From a bacterium (GTDB lineage: Bacteria > SAR324 > XYD2-FULL-50-16): a DNA stretch of 64,000 bases. The stretch spans positions 1 through 64,000 of the forward strand of contig JAHJTV010000067.1 in NCBI GenBank assembly GCA_018829445.1. The letters are read 5' to 3'. The position numbers were made by a program, and so were the translations under genes. The notes beneath the pieces were generated by a model. That model saw only the letters and a program-made list of their open reading frames with translations. It searched no databases and was not told the origin of the DNA. Of this stretch, positions 6,698 to 16,973 are shown one piece after another. Positions within the stretch are counted from its first letter, which is position 1; each line of letters begins with the position of its first letter.

Positions 6698-7728
6698 TTT
6701 ATTTTTCTAATGAGTGTCACCGCTTCAGGATCAAATGTTTCCAGTGGCTGATAAATAATATAATCCAGATAGTTGGGAAGCTCTTTTGCTGGCTCCGATT
6801 GTTTGGATACCCATCTTGCTTCATTCTCCATGGTCAGAACAAGAAGTTGATCCAGGGATAATTTGTAGTCTATTTCCTGCCAAAATTGATTAACCAGATC
6901 CCTATCCATGTCAAGTTTCCGGGCAAGTATTGCCTGGGATTGGTCTGTTTCAGTATTCATATATTTGATCGCCTTATCCAAAGCACGAATCACCTTGATG
7001 AGTACCTCCGGGTGGCGATTGGCAAAGTCATTCATGACAGCCATGTTGACTGCAATACGATACACCTGTGAGGTCGATATCCGAATAGACATTTCAGGCA
7101 ACAAATTTAATGCGTGATAGGCATGCGGTTCCCAGACCGATATCGCATCCACTTCGTTTAGTTTTAAAGCCCCCGGGAGCTCATGACCTTTATAGGCTTT
7201 CATCGTGACTTCTGAGGAGAGTATTTTGTGGTATGCCAACAGCAAATCAATAAGAATCTCGGAAATGGTACCCGGTACCATTCCGATGGTTTTTCCTTTA
7301 AGGTCGGCTGCAGACAGGATTTGTTTGTCTTTCCTGGCGACCACTTTGATACCCTCATAGGTGGTCAAGTAGGTTAAAAAAATTGAATAATCCCGGCGTT
7401 GGAAGCTGTTTAGAACCACGGGTATTGTGGCCGGAGTTGACATATCAGCCTTTCCGGCAAGCATGTGATCAAAGGACCCCTTGCCACTACTGAACTCCCC
7501 GGTGATTTCGACCTGCAATCCAACGTCAGAAAAATAGTTATTTTCAAGGGCAATGAGAACCGGAGCCGTGATAAATGCCTTGGCAACGGCCAACCGCACC
7601 GTTTCTTTTTGTCCCGTGTACTCTTCAAAATGTTCCTTGCCGGTATCATCATGCTTAAACCAATAACCTGCCAGAGTAAAAAGAACACCAAGAAAAATAA
7701 TTATAAAAAAAATCTTTGATCTTTGCAT
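6694..7728 (-). CDS. membrane-anchored NMT1/SsuA-type solute-binding protein
   Basis: A 344-residue periplasmic binding protein of the NMT1/SsuA/TauA type. An N-terminal hydrophobic helix (5-22) without a lipobox Cys probably anchors it. The binding fold then starts VRLAVAKAFITAPVLIALENNYF (about 44-66), with LAGKADMSTPATIPVV in lobe 1, then LKGKTIGMVPGTISEILI (about 143-160) and LNEVDAISVWEPHAYHAL (about 184-201), which are family hallmarks. Relatives deliver sulfonates, nitrate or pyrimidine precursors to ABC transporters. Here no permease or ATPase gene is present; instead it overlaps a histidine kinase gene by 4 bases. It is therefore likely a sensory binding protein. The ligand is not predictable; an aliphatic sulfonate would fit the taurine genes elsewhere in the window, but that is inference. 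Confidence 0.85.
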   Translation of the reverse strand: MQRSKIFFIIIFLGVLFTLAGYWFKHDDTGKEHFEEYTGQKETVRLAVAKAFITAPVLIALENNYFSDVGLQVEITGEFSSGKGSFDHMLAGKADMSTPATIPVVLNSFQRRDYSIFLTYLTTYEGIKVVARKDKQILSAADLKGKTIGMVPGTISEILIDLLLAYHKILSSEVTMKAYKGHELPGALKLNEVDAISVWEPHAYHALNLLPEMSIRISTSQVYRIAVNMAVMNDFANRHPEVLIKVIRALDKAIKYMNTETDQSQAILARKLDMDRDLVNQFWQEIDYKLSLDQLLVLTMENEARWVSKQSEPAKELPNYLDYIIYQPLETFDPEAVTLIRKIK

Positions 7729-8262
7729 AATTGTCTCTTTTCCAAAACCCTCTCAAGCGGCAAGCCTTGACCAGTTTAAACAGCACGTAACTTTGCCAAA
7801 AAACGGATTAAAATATCAACAATGATTCTATACTTTTTTCACACTGATGCCCACTAATTTTGCTGACTTTATGTTTTTTCACTCAGGGAGGGCTCCGTAA
7901 TCTCTTTCTTCCATTATGACCTTAAAGAGAGATGCAGGGGGATGAAATTATTTTGGATGGGTTTTGACAGGGTTTTAATTTGCACATCCCCAATTCCACT
8001 GACAGGAAAAAAATAGACACGCCCCTAAAAATCATGATACCATGCAGGAAAATGAGCTCAGTGTTACCCGGTTTCCGGCTGATGATGGTTAAAACGATTG
8101 AAGAATGCGGATCTCCAAACGGATTTACCCCTTCAGACTGTCACAACTTCTCAAATAAATGGGAAATCGGGTTTGATCCTGAAATGACACTGAAGAAAAA
8201 ATCCAAAAAGCTTGGGAGGACTATTTTTTGGATTTCAACTTTCAAATTTGAGGAGAAATCAA
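7729..8262. other. 534-bp gap between divergent sensory operons
   Basis: This is the divergent control region between the NMT1-type protein / kinase pair (minus) and the second solute-binding protein / kinase set (plus). A 99-codon frame at 7980-8279 reads through it, but its composition is unlike a protein and it overlaps the signal-peptide start of the next gene. I see no clear -35/-10 pair, palindrome or riboswitch. Confidence 0.4.
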
Positions 8263-9027
8263 ATGAAAAAACCGGTTAATTTTATAGCTATTTTATTGGT
8301 CACATTTTTACTGATTCCGGTTGTGGGATTTTCACAGGGAAAAGTCATCCAAATGGCTTCATTGGATTGGCCCCCTTATACCGGTGAGAGTTTACCTGAT
8401 GCTGGTGCAAATGTAGTAGTGGCAAAAGCAGCTTTTGCGGCAATGGGATATGAGTTGGATGTGAAATTCTATCCATGGGCCAGAACCATTGCACTGGCAA
8501 AAACACCCAAATATGTCGGCTATTTTCCCGAGTATTATGCAAAAGAGATAGAAAGCGAGTTTATTTTCTCCGATCCCATTGGGGACAGTCCCCTAGGATT
8601 TGTAGAGAGAACAGATACACCAATAGCCTGGAATACCGTGGACGATTTGAAACTTGTCGGTTCAATCGGGACAGTCAGGGGATACGTGAATACGGAAGAA
8701 TTTGACCAAATGGCGGCCAGTGGCGAAATCAAGGTGGATGAGGTGGTTGATGATACAACCAATCTGCGGAAACTATTGGGAAAGCGGATAAAAATGGCTG
8801 TAATTGACAAATCCGTTATGCTGTACATCCTGAAATTCGATACTGACTTTACGGGAAAACAGAGCCAGCTTCAATTTAACTCAAGATTGCTTGAGAATAA
8901 AAAACTTTATCTCTGTTTCCAAAGAACCGATAATGGAAAAAGGATTGTTGGTATTTTTAACGAGGGATTAAAAAAAATAGATCAGGATCAAATCACAAAG
9001 GATTACTTTTCCAAGATGCTTGATTAA
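8263..9027 (+). CDS. periplasmic amino-acid-type (SBP_bac_3) binding protein
   Basis: A 254-residue protein with a signal peptide (Lys2-Lys3, hydrophobic 6-22, cleavage near FSQG). The mature part begins KVIQMASLDWPPYTGESLPDAG, the typical opening of family 3 solute-binding proteins, and continues with FYPWARTIALAK and DLKLVGSIGTVRGYVNTEEF. These are the short, often sensory, members common in deltaproteobacteria. There is no transport operon beside it. The next gene in the same direction, 96 bp away, is a Cache-domain histidine kinase. The start at ATG 8263 has GAGGAG 12 bp upstream and gives the signal peptide; an earlier in-frame ATG at 8212 does not. It probably serves as a ligand-binding accessory for signalling; the ligand is unknown. 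Confidence 0.85.
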   Translation: MKKPVNFIAILLVTFLLIPVVGFSQGKVIQMASLDWPPYTGESLPDAGANVVVAKAAFAAMGYELDVKFYPWARTIALAKTPKYVGYFPEYYAKEIESEFIFSDPIGDSPLGFVERTDTPIAWNTVDDLKLVGSIGTVRGYVNTEEFDQMAASGEIKVDEVVDDTTNLRKLLGKRIKMAVIDKSVMLYILKFDTDFTGKQSQLQFNSRLLENKKLYLCFQRTDNGKRIVGIFNEGLKKIDQDQITKDYFSKMLD

Positions 9028-9123
9028 TTCTTTGATTGTATAGGTATTTCACAAGTCCGGCATCCATATTTTCACAAGTGCTGGACTGTTCTATCTGTTT
9101 TTTCCTCTTATCGCAGTATCCTT

Positions 9124-11424
9124 ATGATCATTAAAACGCCGGTCAGTTTATCCAGAACCGTTCTTTACAGCATGTTGATCGTGATTTCGATTTCATTCGG
9201 TGTTGGAGGATATCTGTGGTTTGAACAGGAAGTCAGTCAATTCGGAATCGACTCACAGATACTGAGGGAAGACTATGTTGAACAGCAGAAAAAACAGATC
9301 AAGGAAGAGGTGGAGAAGGGAGTTGATTATGCAAAATACATGATGGCTCAGACAGAAAAACGGCTGCATGACAACATTAAAAACAGGGTTTATGAAGCCC
9401 ATGGAATTGCCACAAACCTGTATCACCGCTATAAAGACACACTTCCCCCGGGGCAACTGCAGAATATTATCAAAGAAGCCTTGAGACCGATTCGATTCAG
9501 TGAGGGCAAGGGATATTACTTCGCAACCCGGCTTGATGGCCTGGAAATTCTTTTTGCCGACCGGCCTGAAATGGAAGGGATTAACATGCTGAACACACAA
9601 GACACCCAGGGAAAATATGTTATCCGGGATATGATCGATATCGTCAATAAGAAAGGTGAAGGGTTTTACAGCTACACCTGGACCAAACCAAATGCTTCCG
9701 GGTCTAACTTTCGCAAAACTACCTTTGTTAAACACTTTGAACCCTATGGCTGGCTTATTGGAACCGGGGAGTATATTGATGATGTCAGAGAGGTTATCCA
9801 GAATGAAGCCCTGCAGCGATTGATTGAGGTTAGATTTGGGAAGGACGGATACCTGTTTGGCAGCACCTTCGAGGGTGATCCGCTTTTTACCAACGGAAGA
9901 ATAACCGTTGGCACCCGAAGCGTCTGGGATCTTACAGATCCTGAAGGTATCAAGATCATTCAAGAGCAAAAAAAGGCGGCCAAAATTCCTGAAGGAAGTT
10001 ATTATCACTATTCCTGGATCAAGCTGCAAGGGACAATGCCTTCGCCAAAGATATCCTTTACCAAGGCAATTCCTGAATGGGGATGGATGATTGGAGCCGG
10101 CGCATACGTTGACGATATAGAAACTGCCATTGACCAACGAAGACTCCTGCTGACTGCTTCCATAAAAGCTTATCTTTTAAAAACGCTACTGGTACTGGCT
10201 TGTTTGATACTGGTTGTGCTTTTTCTGGTTCACATCATCACTTCAAAAACCCGACAGGGATTTGATCGGTTTACCGCCTTCTTCGAAAAAGCGTCCAACG
10301 AACTGGTTGAAATTCGACTAGACGATCTTCACTTTTCAGAGTTCTCCAAACTGGCAGATATCGCCAATCAAATGGTTAGAAATCTTCTGGCAGCAACGCA
10401 AACACTCAGGATGAATGAGGAAAAATACCGGATGCTGTTTCACTCCGTACCGTTGGGGATAATAGTAACAGACAAAACCGGTGAGATTATTGAAACTAAT
10501 TCCACCTCGGAAAGGCTGCTGGGGTGGTCAAAATCTGATCATAAAACACGAAGGATTGATGCCGACGGGTGGAAAACTATTCGATCTGACGGAACAATGA
10601 TGCCGCCCAGTGAATATGCCAGTGTCAGGGCTTTAAAAGAAAATCGCATTGTCGGTGATATCGAAATGGGAATTCTAAGCCTGATGAATCAAAAAACCTG
10701 GATTAGTGTTACGGCTGCTCCAATTCCTCTGGATAATTACGGAGTTTTAGTGGTTTATACCGATATAACGGATCGGAAACTGGCTGAAGAGAAGATCAAA
10801 GCCTCTCTTAAAGAAAAAGAGGTACTCCTGCAAGAGATCCACCACCGTGTTAAAAACAACATGCAGGTTATTGCGAGTCTACTGAAGCTTCAATCAAACA
10901 GCATTAACGACATCCAAATAAAAGATGCCCTCAAAGAGAGTCAAAACAGAGTATATGCCATGTCTGCAATCTATGAGATTCTTCATCATTCGGACGATCT
11001 GTCCCAGATTGATTTAAAGTTCTACTTATCAAAAATGGGCCGGATGTTATTACAGACATATTCTATCATACCGGGAAAAATCTCTCTAAATATTGAATCT
11101 GACAATATTAGGTTAAACATTGATAAAGCCAGTCCCTTAGGGCTGGTTTTTAATGAACTGATCTCCAACTCACTAAAATATGCTTTTCCCGAAAATGGGA
11201 CCGGCACCGTGAATGTGAGTGTAAAACTCCAGGGAGAAGAGTGTGAATTGATTGTATGGGATGATGGCGTTGGAATGAAAAAGGAATTTGATTGGAGAAC
11301 CTCAACAACACTTGGACTTCAGCTTGTGCGTACCCTGGTTGAAAACCAGCTCGATGGTTCAATAGAATTGGTAAGTGGGGACGGTGCAAAATTTTTAATT
11401 AGATTCAATACTAAAGAATCCTGA
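9124..11424 (+). CDS. Cache-domain sensor histidine kinase (HisKA_2/HWE type)
   Basis: A 766-residue sensor. A membrane helix at 11-32 is followed by a long coiled segment and two tandem Cache modules, about 85-225 (SEGKGYYFATRLDGLEILF) and 228-335 (FGKDGYLFGSTFEGDPLF). The second membrane helix is at about 348-371. A PAS domain occupies about 430-552 (ending VVYTDITDRKLAEE). The kinase core is of the HisKA_2 class: EIHHRVKNNMQVIASLL with His573/574, then VFNELISNSLKYAF and WDDGVGM. It ends after the ATPase domain. Cache modules bind small extracellular ligands such as carboxylates or amino acids. It follows the family 3 binding-protein gene and precedes a receiver-kinase hybrid, suggesting one signalling unit. 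The ATG has no strong ribosome site. Confidence 0.92.
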   Translation: MIIKTPVSLSRTVLYSMLIVISISFGVGGYLWFEQEVSQFGIDSQILREDYVEQQKKQIKEEVEKGVDYAKYMMAQTEKRLHDNIKNRVYEAHGIATNLYHRYKDTLPPGQLQNIIKEALRPIRFSEGKGYYFATRLDGLEILFADRPEMEGINMLNTQDTQGKYVIRDMIDIVNKKGEGFYSYTWTKPNASGSNFRKTTFVKHFEPYGWLIGTGEYIDDVREVIQNEALQRLIEVRFGKDGYLFGSTFEGDPLFTNGRITVGTRSVWDLTDPEGIKIIQEQKKAAKIPEGSYYHYSWIKLQGTMPSPKISFTKAIPEWGWMIGAGAYVDDIETAIDQRRLLLTASIKAYLLKTLLVLACLILVVLFLVHIITSKTRQGFDRFTAFFEKASNELVEIRLDDLHFSEFSKLADIANQMVRNLLAATQTLRMNEEKYRMLFHSVPLGIIVTDKTGEIIETNSTSERLLGWSKSDHKTRRIDADGWKTIRSDGTMMPPSEYASVRALKENRIVGDIEMGILSLMNQKTWISVTAAPIPLDNYGVLVVYTDITDRKLAEEKIKASLKEKEVLLQEIHHRVKNNMQVIASLLKLQSNSINDIQIKDALKESQNRVYAMSAIYEILHHSDDLSQIDLKFYLSKMGRMLLQTYSIIPGKISLNIESDNIRLNIDKASPLGLVFNELISNSLKYAFPENGTGTVNVSVKLQGEECELIVWDDGVGMKKEFDWRTSTTLGLQLVRTLVENQLDGSIELVSGDGAKFLIRFNTKES

Positions 11425-11432
11425 CAAAAAAT

Positions 11433-11543
11433 AAAGAGCTCGACAAACTGGAATCCGGACACATGGAATACCAGATTACAGAAAATAATCTGCCTGAAAT
11501 AATAGCCGAAACAATATCAAAATATAAACCATCCTTAAAATAG
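11433..11543 (+). pseudogene. remnant of a histidine kinase (HisKA-to-ATPase linker)
   Basis: Reading 11433-11543 in one frame gives KELDKLESGHMEYQITENNL followed by PEIIAETISKYKPSLK and a stop. This is the linker that follows the HisKA helices in many kinases. The same place in the 4.7-6.7 kb kinase reads LSKLEAGKVEYRFETGNLVN. There is no start, no His box upstream and no ATPase domain downstream. It is a decayed piece of another kinase gene left between two intact ones. Confidence 0.65.
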
Positions 11544-11594
11544 GAAATGGGAATAAAAATCATGATAATATGTATGTTATATTAAAATTAAGAC

Positions 11595-14500
11595 ATGATG
11601 AACATTGGAATACTTATTGTTGAAAATAAAGCTGCTACCGCCAGGAAGTTAGAAAAAAGTCTCGTGACTCTGGGATGTCAGATTACGTCAATTGTCAATG
11701 CCAGCGAGAAGGCAATTGAAGAGATCGAAAAAAACAAACCGGACATAATCCTGATGGATGTCGATATAAAGGGGAAAATGGATGGTGTTGATACTGCCGG
11801 AATCATCCGATCACGATTTGGTATTCCTGTCATTTTTATGACGTCAATCCCGGATGAAGAGGAGATTGAACGAGTTGGATCTACAACACCTGTTGCCTGC
11901 CTTGTAAAACCCATTCAGGAAAGGGATTTAAAAGGTACGATTGAGATGGTTTTGTATGTAGCCAAAGCTGAGGCAGATCGCAAAAAAGCGGAAATTGCGT
12001 TAAATGACAGCAGGGATTTTGTTCGTCGACAAGGAAAAGCCATTGCCAGGCTTGCGATCAACGATGCAATTACCATGGGTGACGTGCCTCGGGCCATGCG
12101 GGTGCTGATGGAAGTGACAACTGAGATCGTTCAGGTGGATCGTACCAGTGTCTGGCTTTTTTCTGATAACGGTGAGGAGTTGCGATGTATTGCACTGTTT
12201 GATGTCAGGACCAGGGCTTTCAGTGAAGGTCCCGTTTTAAAAATAGCAGACTACCCTCGCTATTTCGAAACCATCCAAAGTAAAAACCGGGTTTGTTCCG
12301 ATAATGCGCAAATCGATCCGCAAACCAGCGAATTAACAGAAACCTATCTCAAACCTTTGGGAATCATATCCCTGCTGGATGCTGGTATTCACGTAAATGG
12401 CAAGTTGGTGGGGATTATCTGTCTTGAACATACAGGAAAGAAGCATTATTGGAATCCTGAAGAAGAGACCTTTGTTAATGCAATAGCGGCCCTGGTGACG
12501 CAAACACTCGCTAATACAGAGCGTAGACGGGCGGAAGACGCTTTGCGTACGAGTGAAAAAAAATATAAGGAACTGGCAAATCTATTACCACAGGTTGTTT
12601 TTGAAACAGATGAAAATGCAAACCTTACTTTTGTAAACCGCTATGCCTTTGAAATGTTCAAGTACACTGAAGCTGACTTCGACAACGGTTTAAACGCGCT
12701 TCAGATGATAGCCCCTCAAGATCAATCCAAAGCAATGAGCAACATCTCAAAGGTTTTAAATGGTGAAATAGTTGGCGGAGTTGAATATACCCTGGTTAAA
12801 AAAAACGGTGTCCAATTCCCGGTTATTTTATATGCAACTCGAGTTATACAGGAAAGCAAGTCCGTTGGATTAAGAGGCATCATTGTGGATATTACCGATC
12901 GAAAGCTAATCGAGGAGGAACTCAAAGCCAGCGAAAAAAGATACCGGCAGATCTTTGAAAACGCCCAAACACCATATTTTGAAGCTTCTTTCGAAGGAAT
13001 CCTCCTGGAAGTAAACCCAGCTATGGAAAAAACCCTAAACCAAACAAGGGATAACCTTATTGGGAGATCAATCCTTGATTTTTTTGCTGAAGCAGACCAG
13101 CGTGAAAGTTTTTTGGTGAAGCTTAAACAGGCTGGTGAGGTCAATGATATTGAAATTAATTTTTCTGACGCCAACGAAATCGGGAGAAATATTCTGGTCA
13201 GTGCCAGAATTCTCCAAAATCAGCAGAAAATAACAGGTTCACTGCGCGACATTACGGAACAGCTAAAAACAGAAAAGGCACTTAAAGAATCTGAGGCCCA
13301 GAAAAAAGCTATCTTGGATGGTATTCCCGCGGAAATCTCCTTCATCAATGAAAAACTTGAGATCCTGTGGGTCAATAAGGCGTCTGCGATATCAGCCAAT
13401 AAAATGCCGCAAGAGATGCTGGGTAAGCCCTGCTATTCTCTTTTTGCCCGACGGCAGAAACCATGTGAAAACTGTCCGGCTGTTAAGGTTTTAAAATCGA
13501 AAAAACCTGAGCGGGCAATCATATCTGCCTCAGATGGAAGAAGCTGGGATGAAAGCGGTGAGCCGGTTTTTGATGCCAAAGGGAATCTTATGGGGATTGT
13601 GGAAATCGCGCTGGATATAACCAAACAGAAACAAGCTGAGGAGGCATTAAGGGACAGCGAAGAGAAATATCGCAATGTGGTGCAAAACGCCATCGAAGCA
13701 ATCTGTGTTATTCAGGACGGACTGTTTGTATACTTTAATCCTGAAGCGGAGAACCTTTTTGGATATTCGGCAGAAGAACTCAGACAGATACCTTCCGAGA
13801 AAACAATCTACCCGGAAGATAGAGAACTGGTCACCTCACTCCGCCTGCGAAGGCTGAGGGGAGAAAAAGTAAGAGGTACTTATTCCCATAGAATTGTTAC
13901 CAAAGATGGAAGCATCCGCTGGGTTGAGATCAAAGCTGTTAGCATCAACTGGAATCAGCACCCTGCCGCCTTGGTTTTCCTTACTGATTTCACCGAGCGA
14001 AAACGAACAGAGGAATTGATAATTCAGAATGAGAAGATGCTCTCCGTTGGGGGACTTGCAGCCGGTATGGCTCATGAGTTGAATAACCCGCTGGGAGGTG
14101 TACTGCAGGGAATTCAGAATGTACAACGCCGTTTATCACTGGATTTGGAATCAAATTTTACCATCGCTCAAGAAACCGGAATTGATCTTCATAACCTACA
14201 ATCATACATAGACAAAAGAGGAATTAAGTCTTCTCTGAATGGAGTTCATGAATCCGGGAAAAAAGCGGCTCAGATAATTTTAAATATGCTTCAGTTCAGC
14301 CGTAAAAGTGAATCCAAAATGATTCCCACCAGTTTTGTCGACCTGATTGAAAATGCCCTTGATCTGGCTGGCAAAGTTTACAATTTGGAAAAGAAATATG
14401 ATTTCAGAGATATAATAATAAAAAGGGAGTTTGATTCAAACCTGCCGCCTGTACCTTGTGCCAAAACGGAAATAGAACAAGTAGTGTTAAATCTTCTTAA

Positions 14501-14816
14501 AAACGCAGCACAAGCCATGGCAGAAAAAGGTCGGAAAGATCCTCATCATATTACTATTCGATTATTGCGTGATGAAAATATGGTCAGAATAGAACTTGAA
14601 GATAATGGACCAGGCATGGATGAAGCGGTAAGAAAGAGGATTTTTGAACCTTTTTTTACCACCAAGCCAGTGGGCGATGGTACCGGATTAGGCCTCTCAG
14701 TTTCATACATGATTATTACCAATATTCATAAAGGAACCATGGAAGTGGAATCTGAATTGGGAAAAGGAACCAAGTTCATTATCCGCTTACCATTGAATCA
14801 GAAGTCCATATCTTAA
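11595..14816 (+). CDS. receiver-GAF-PAS(4)-histidine kinase hybrid, cytoplasmic
   Basis: A 1073-residue soluble signalling protein. A receiver domain comes first (1-120; phospho-acceptor D55 in ILMDVD, conserved K105 in LVKPI), then a GAF domain (about 145-308), four PAS domains (about 318-438, 445-558, 565-683, 690-803), a HisKA box with H827 ([12 protein letters not shown]), and an ATPase with N box [10 protein letters not shown] (966-975), DNGPGM and GTGLGLS. The third PAS has a Cys trio (C613, C624, C627; KPCENCPAV), a pattern found in PAS domains that may bind metal or sense redox. A receiver in front of a kinase core suggests that it is driven by another kinase, such as the Cache kinase just upstream. 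No DNA-binding output is nearby. ATG 11595 or 11598 may be used. Confidence 0.92.
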   Translation: MMNIGILIVENKAATARKLEKSLVTLGCQITSIVNASEKAIEEIEKNKPDIILMDVDIKGKMDGVDTAGIIRSRFGIPVIFMTSIPDEEEIERVGSTTPVACLVKPIQERDLKGTIEMVLYVAKAEADRKKAEIALNDSRDFVRRQGKAIARLAINDAITMGDVPRAMRVLMEVTTEIVQVDRTSVWLFSDNGEELRCIALFDVRTRAFSEGPVLKIADYPRYFETIQSKNRVCSDNAQIDPQTSELTETYLKPLGIISLLDAGIHVNGKLVGIICLEHTGKKHYWNPEEETFVNAIAALVTQTLANTERRRAEDALRTSEKKYKELANLLPQVVFETDENANLTFVNRYAFEMFKYTEADFDNGLNALQMIAPQDQSKAMSNISKVLNGEIVGGVEYTLVKKNGVQFPVILYATRVIQESKSVGLRGIIVDITDRKLIEEELKASEKRYRQIFENAQTPYFEASFEGILLEVNPAMEKTLNQTRDNLIGRSILDFFAEADQRESFLVKLKQAGEVNDIEINFSDANEIGRNILVSARILQNQQKITGSLRDITEQLKTEKALKESEAQKKAILDGIPAEISFINEKLEILWVNKASAISANKMPQEMLGKPCYSLFARRQKPCENCPAVKVLKSKKPERAIISASDGRSWDESGEPVFDAKGNLMGIVEIALDITKQKQAEEALRDSEEKYRNVVQNAIEAICVIQDGLFVYFNPEAENLFGYSAEELRQIPSEKTIYPEDRELVTSLRLRRLRGEKVRGTYSHRIVTKDGSIRWVEIKAVSINWNQHPAALVFLTDFTERKRTEELIIQNEKMLSVGGLAAGMAHELNNPLGGVLQGIQNVQRRLSLDLESNFTIAQETGIDLHNLQSYIDKRGIKSSLNGVHESGKKAAQIILNMLQFSRKSESKMIPTSFVDLIENALDLAGKVYNLEKKYDFRDIIIKREFDSNLPPVPCAKTEIEQVVLNLLKNAAQAMAEKGRKDPHHITIRLLRDENMVRIELEDNGPGMDEAVRKRIFEPFFTTKPVGDGTGLGLSVSYMIITNIHKGTMEVESELGKGTKFIIRLPLNQKSIS

Positions 14817-15179
14817 ACTCCGCGAAATGTGGAAAACAAAAAAGTTAGGCTCAAAACTTCCCTTAAATAAAAGGAATAATCAGCAAATTCAAGCAATCGT
14901 CTTGTATTATCCGTTCGAACAGATAGTAAGATCAGAAGTTTTTTACCTAAATCGGTAAATGGATCTAAACCTGAAAATTGTTATCCCTCCTCTCCTAATC
15001 CTGCAGAATCAACGGCTTTTTTGTTGGTAGTTTAGAGGCTTTTTACTACCATTGACAGACAGGCGTGTATCATGTAATCGAATCTAGACGACTTAACTCG
15101 TGCTATGGAATTCAGGCCCTTTGATTATGGAGGGTTACGTGGATTTTACAATATCTGACACATATTTGAAGGAGAGGGT
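14817..15179. other. 363-bp gap upstream of the acyl-CoA synthetase gene
   Basis: No gene is seen. A TTGACA hexamer at 15052-15057 with TGTAAT at 15073-15078 could form a weak promoter (15-bp spacer) for the acyl-CoA synthetase. A short inverted repeat, GGTAGT at about 15026 with ACTACC at about 15045, sits just before it. Nothing else is recognisable. Confidence 0.35.
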
Positions 15180-16892
15180 ATGGGGATTTATGATAGCAGG
15201 TTCTGGAAAAAGAACTGGGACAAAGGTTTAGATGACCTGAAGCCGGAGGAGTATGATACGACTTATCTTGAATTGCTGGAAGACAGTTTTAAAAATTGTG
15301 CCGATAAGATTGCGCTCCACTATTTGGGAATTACCGTGACATACGGTGAATTAGACAAGTACACCAATCAGTTTGCCAATATGCTGATAGAAAACGGGTT
15401 TAAGAAAGGGGATGTTGTCGGTATTAACCTACCCAATACGCCTCAATACCTGATTGCTCTGGTAGGTTCTCTAAAGGCCGGCTGTATTATCTCAGGCGTT
15501 TCACCGCTGTTATCAGCGGAGCAGATCAAGTACCAGATTAACGACTTAACCAGTACCGGGAAAAAAGGTGCCCTGGTTACACTGGATGCCATCTTTGCCG
15601 GTCATATCACCAAAATTGCGGCCGATATGCCAGGATTGGATCTGATTGTTACCACCAATCCTGCCAGTTTCCTTCCTAAAATTAAACAATTCCTGGGAAA
15701 ACTCCTTAAAAAAGTACCGACCGGAAAAGTGACCCCTTTGCCAGGAAAAACCATTTTGGATCTGCATAAAGATGTTTTGCAGAAGCAACCAACCAATCCC
15801 GCTGGTGTCAAAGTATCCGCGGATGATATCGGATGGATTCAGTATACAGGTGGAACAACGGGTCCTCCCAAGGGCGCAATGCTGAATCACAGAAATGTCG
15901 CTCACAATATCAAGGCAATCAACCGTTGGCTTGGCTGGGATAAAGCCAAGGGAGTATTGCTATCCGGTTTTCCCATGTTTCATATCGCAGGTTTGACAGT
16001 TTGTGAAAGTGCACTATATCTGGGATGGACGCAGGTATTAATCCCTAATCCAAGGGACACCGACCACATCTGTGCGGAGATAGATAAGTTCAAGCCGACC
16101 TATCTGGTTAATGTGCCCTCTCTTTACCAAATGCTGGTTGCAAATCCTAAATTCAAGGAACTGGATCACTCCAGCCTGCTGGGTTGTGTATCTGCAGCTT
16201 CTCCTTTTCCCAAAGAATCCCAGGTTGAACTGGAGAGTGTTATCGGACAGGGGAAACTGCTTGAATTATATGGCATGACAGAGACTTCACCCGTTTCTAC
16301 CATGAATCCTTCCAAGGGCCAGAAAAAACTGGGAACGATCGGTATGCCATTTTTTAATGTGGATCTTAAAATAGTCAACCCGGAAAACGGTGAAGAGGTT
16401 CCCCTCGGAGAAGCCGGTGAAATTTGTGTGAAAGGGCCTTTAGTGATGCAGGGGTATTTCAACAAACCGGAAGAAACCAAAAAAGCAGTCGATAAAGACG
16501 GTTACATGCATACAGGTGATGTTGGGATCATGGATGAAGAGGGTTTTATCAAAATTGTTGATCGAACCAAGGATATGATCATCGTGGGTGGATTTAAAGT
16601 GTTTTCCAGCAAGGTCGAAGATATCATTTCAAACCATCCTGCCATCGGTTTGTTGGCACTTGTAGGAAGGGAACACCCTGACAGACCCGGTTCCGAGCTA
16701 GTTAAGGCGTACATTCAGCTTGATCCGGTGTATAATTTTGATGGGAACTACGACGCCTTAAAAGAGGATATCATCAAATTTGCCAAAGAAAACTGTTCTC
16801 CTTACGAAGTTCCCAAAGAGATCGAGTTTGTCGCCGAGATTCCCCTAACGACTGTTGGTAAAGTCGACAAGAAGGTTTTGAGGGCTAGGTAA
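15180..16892 (+). CDS. AMP-forming acyl-CoA synthetase (fatty-acid--CoA ligase type)
   Basis: A 570-residue adenylate-forming enzyme that activates a carboxylic acid with ATP and CoA. The P-loop-like motif YTGGTTGPPKG is at 222-232, the A5 motif LLELYGMTETSP at about 359-370, and the A8 hinge HTGDVGIMDEEGFIKIVDRTKDMI (split by a conserved D) at about 441-464. The catalytic lysine near the end is in LTTVGKVDKKVL. Length and motifs fit medium/long-chain fatty acyl-CoA ligases; the chain length is unknown. GGAG at 15171-15174 supports ATG 15180. It is transcribed alone and ends at a strong terminator. If the neighbouring catabolic cluster releases a fatty acid or branched acid, this enzyme could activate it; that link is inference. 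Confidence 0.92.
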   Translation: MGIYDSRFWKKNWDKGLDDLKPEEYDTTYLELLEDSFKNCADKIALHYLGITVTYGELDKYTNQFANMLIENGFKKGDVVGINLPNTPQYLIALVGSLKAGCIISGVSPLLSAEQIKYQINDLTSTGKKGALVTLDAIFAGHITKIAADMPGLDLIVTTNPASFLPKIKQFLGKLLKKVPTGKVTPLPGKTILDLHKDVLQKQPTNPAGVKVSADDIGWIQYTGGTTGPPKGAMLNHRNVAHNIKAINRWLGWDKAKGVLLSGFPMFHIAGLTVCESALYLGWTQVLIPNPRDTDHICAEIDKFKPTYLVNVPSLYQMLVANPKFKELDHSSLLGCVSAASPFPKESQVELESVIGQGKLLELYGMTETSPVSTMNPSKGQKKLGTIGMPFFNVDLKIVNPENGEEVPLGEAGEICVKGPLVMQGYFNKPEETKKAVDKDGYMHTGDVGIMDEEGFIKIVDRTKDMIIVGGFKVFSSKVEDIISNHPAIGLLALVGREHPDRPGSELVKAYIQLDPVYNFDGNYDALKEDIIKFAKENCSPYEVPKEIEFVAEIPLTTVGKVDKKVLRAR

Positions 16893-16901
16893 CGTTTGGC
16901 T

Positions 16902-16941
16902 GTTGGCAATTGGCGATTTGCCGGTTGCCAACGGTTTTTTT
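16902..16941 (+). terminator. rho-independent terminator of the acyl-CoA synthetase gene
   Basis: GTTGGCAA (16902-16909) pairs with TTGCCAAC (16925-16932), with an inner GGC/GCC pair in the loop. The stem is followed by GG and a run of seven T (16935-16941). It lies 10 bp after the synthetase stop codon. Confidence 0.8.
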
Positions 16942-16973
16942 GCAGAATTTGTATGGCGGGCGTGGCATCCGGA

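Noticed and set aside
7980-8279. 99-codon frame upstream of the family 3 binding protein
   Set aside because: Composition is unlike a protein, it overlaps the next gene's start in another frame, and no ribosome site is seen.
9253-10137. 294-codon antisense frame within the Cache kinase gene
   Set aside because: It is the complement of conserved Cache coding sequence and has no family features, so it is a shadow of the real gene.
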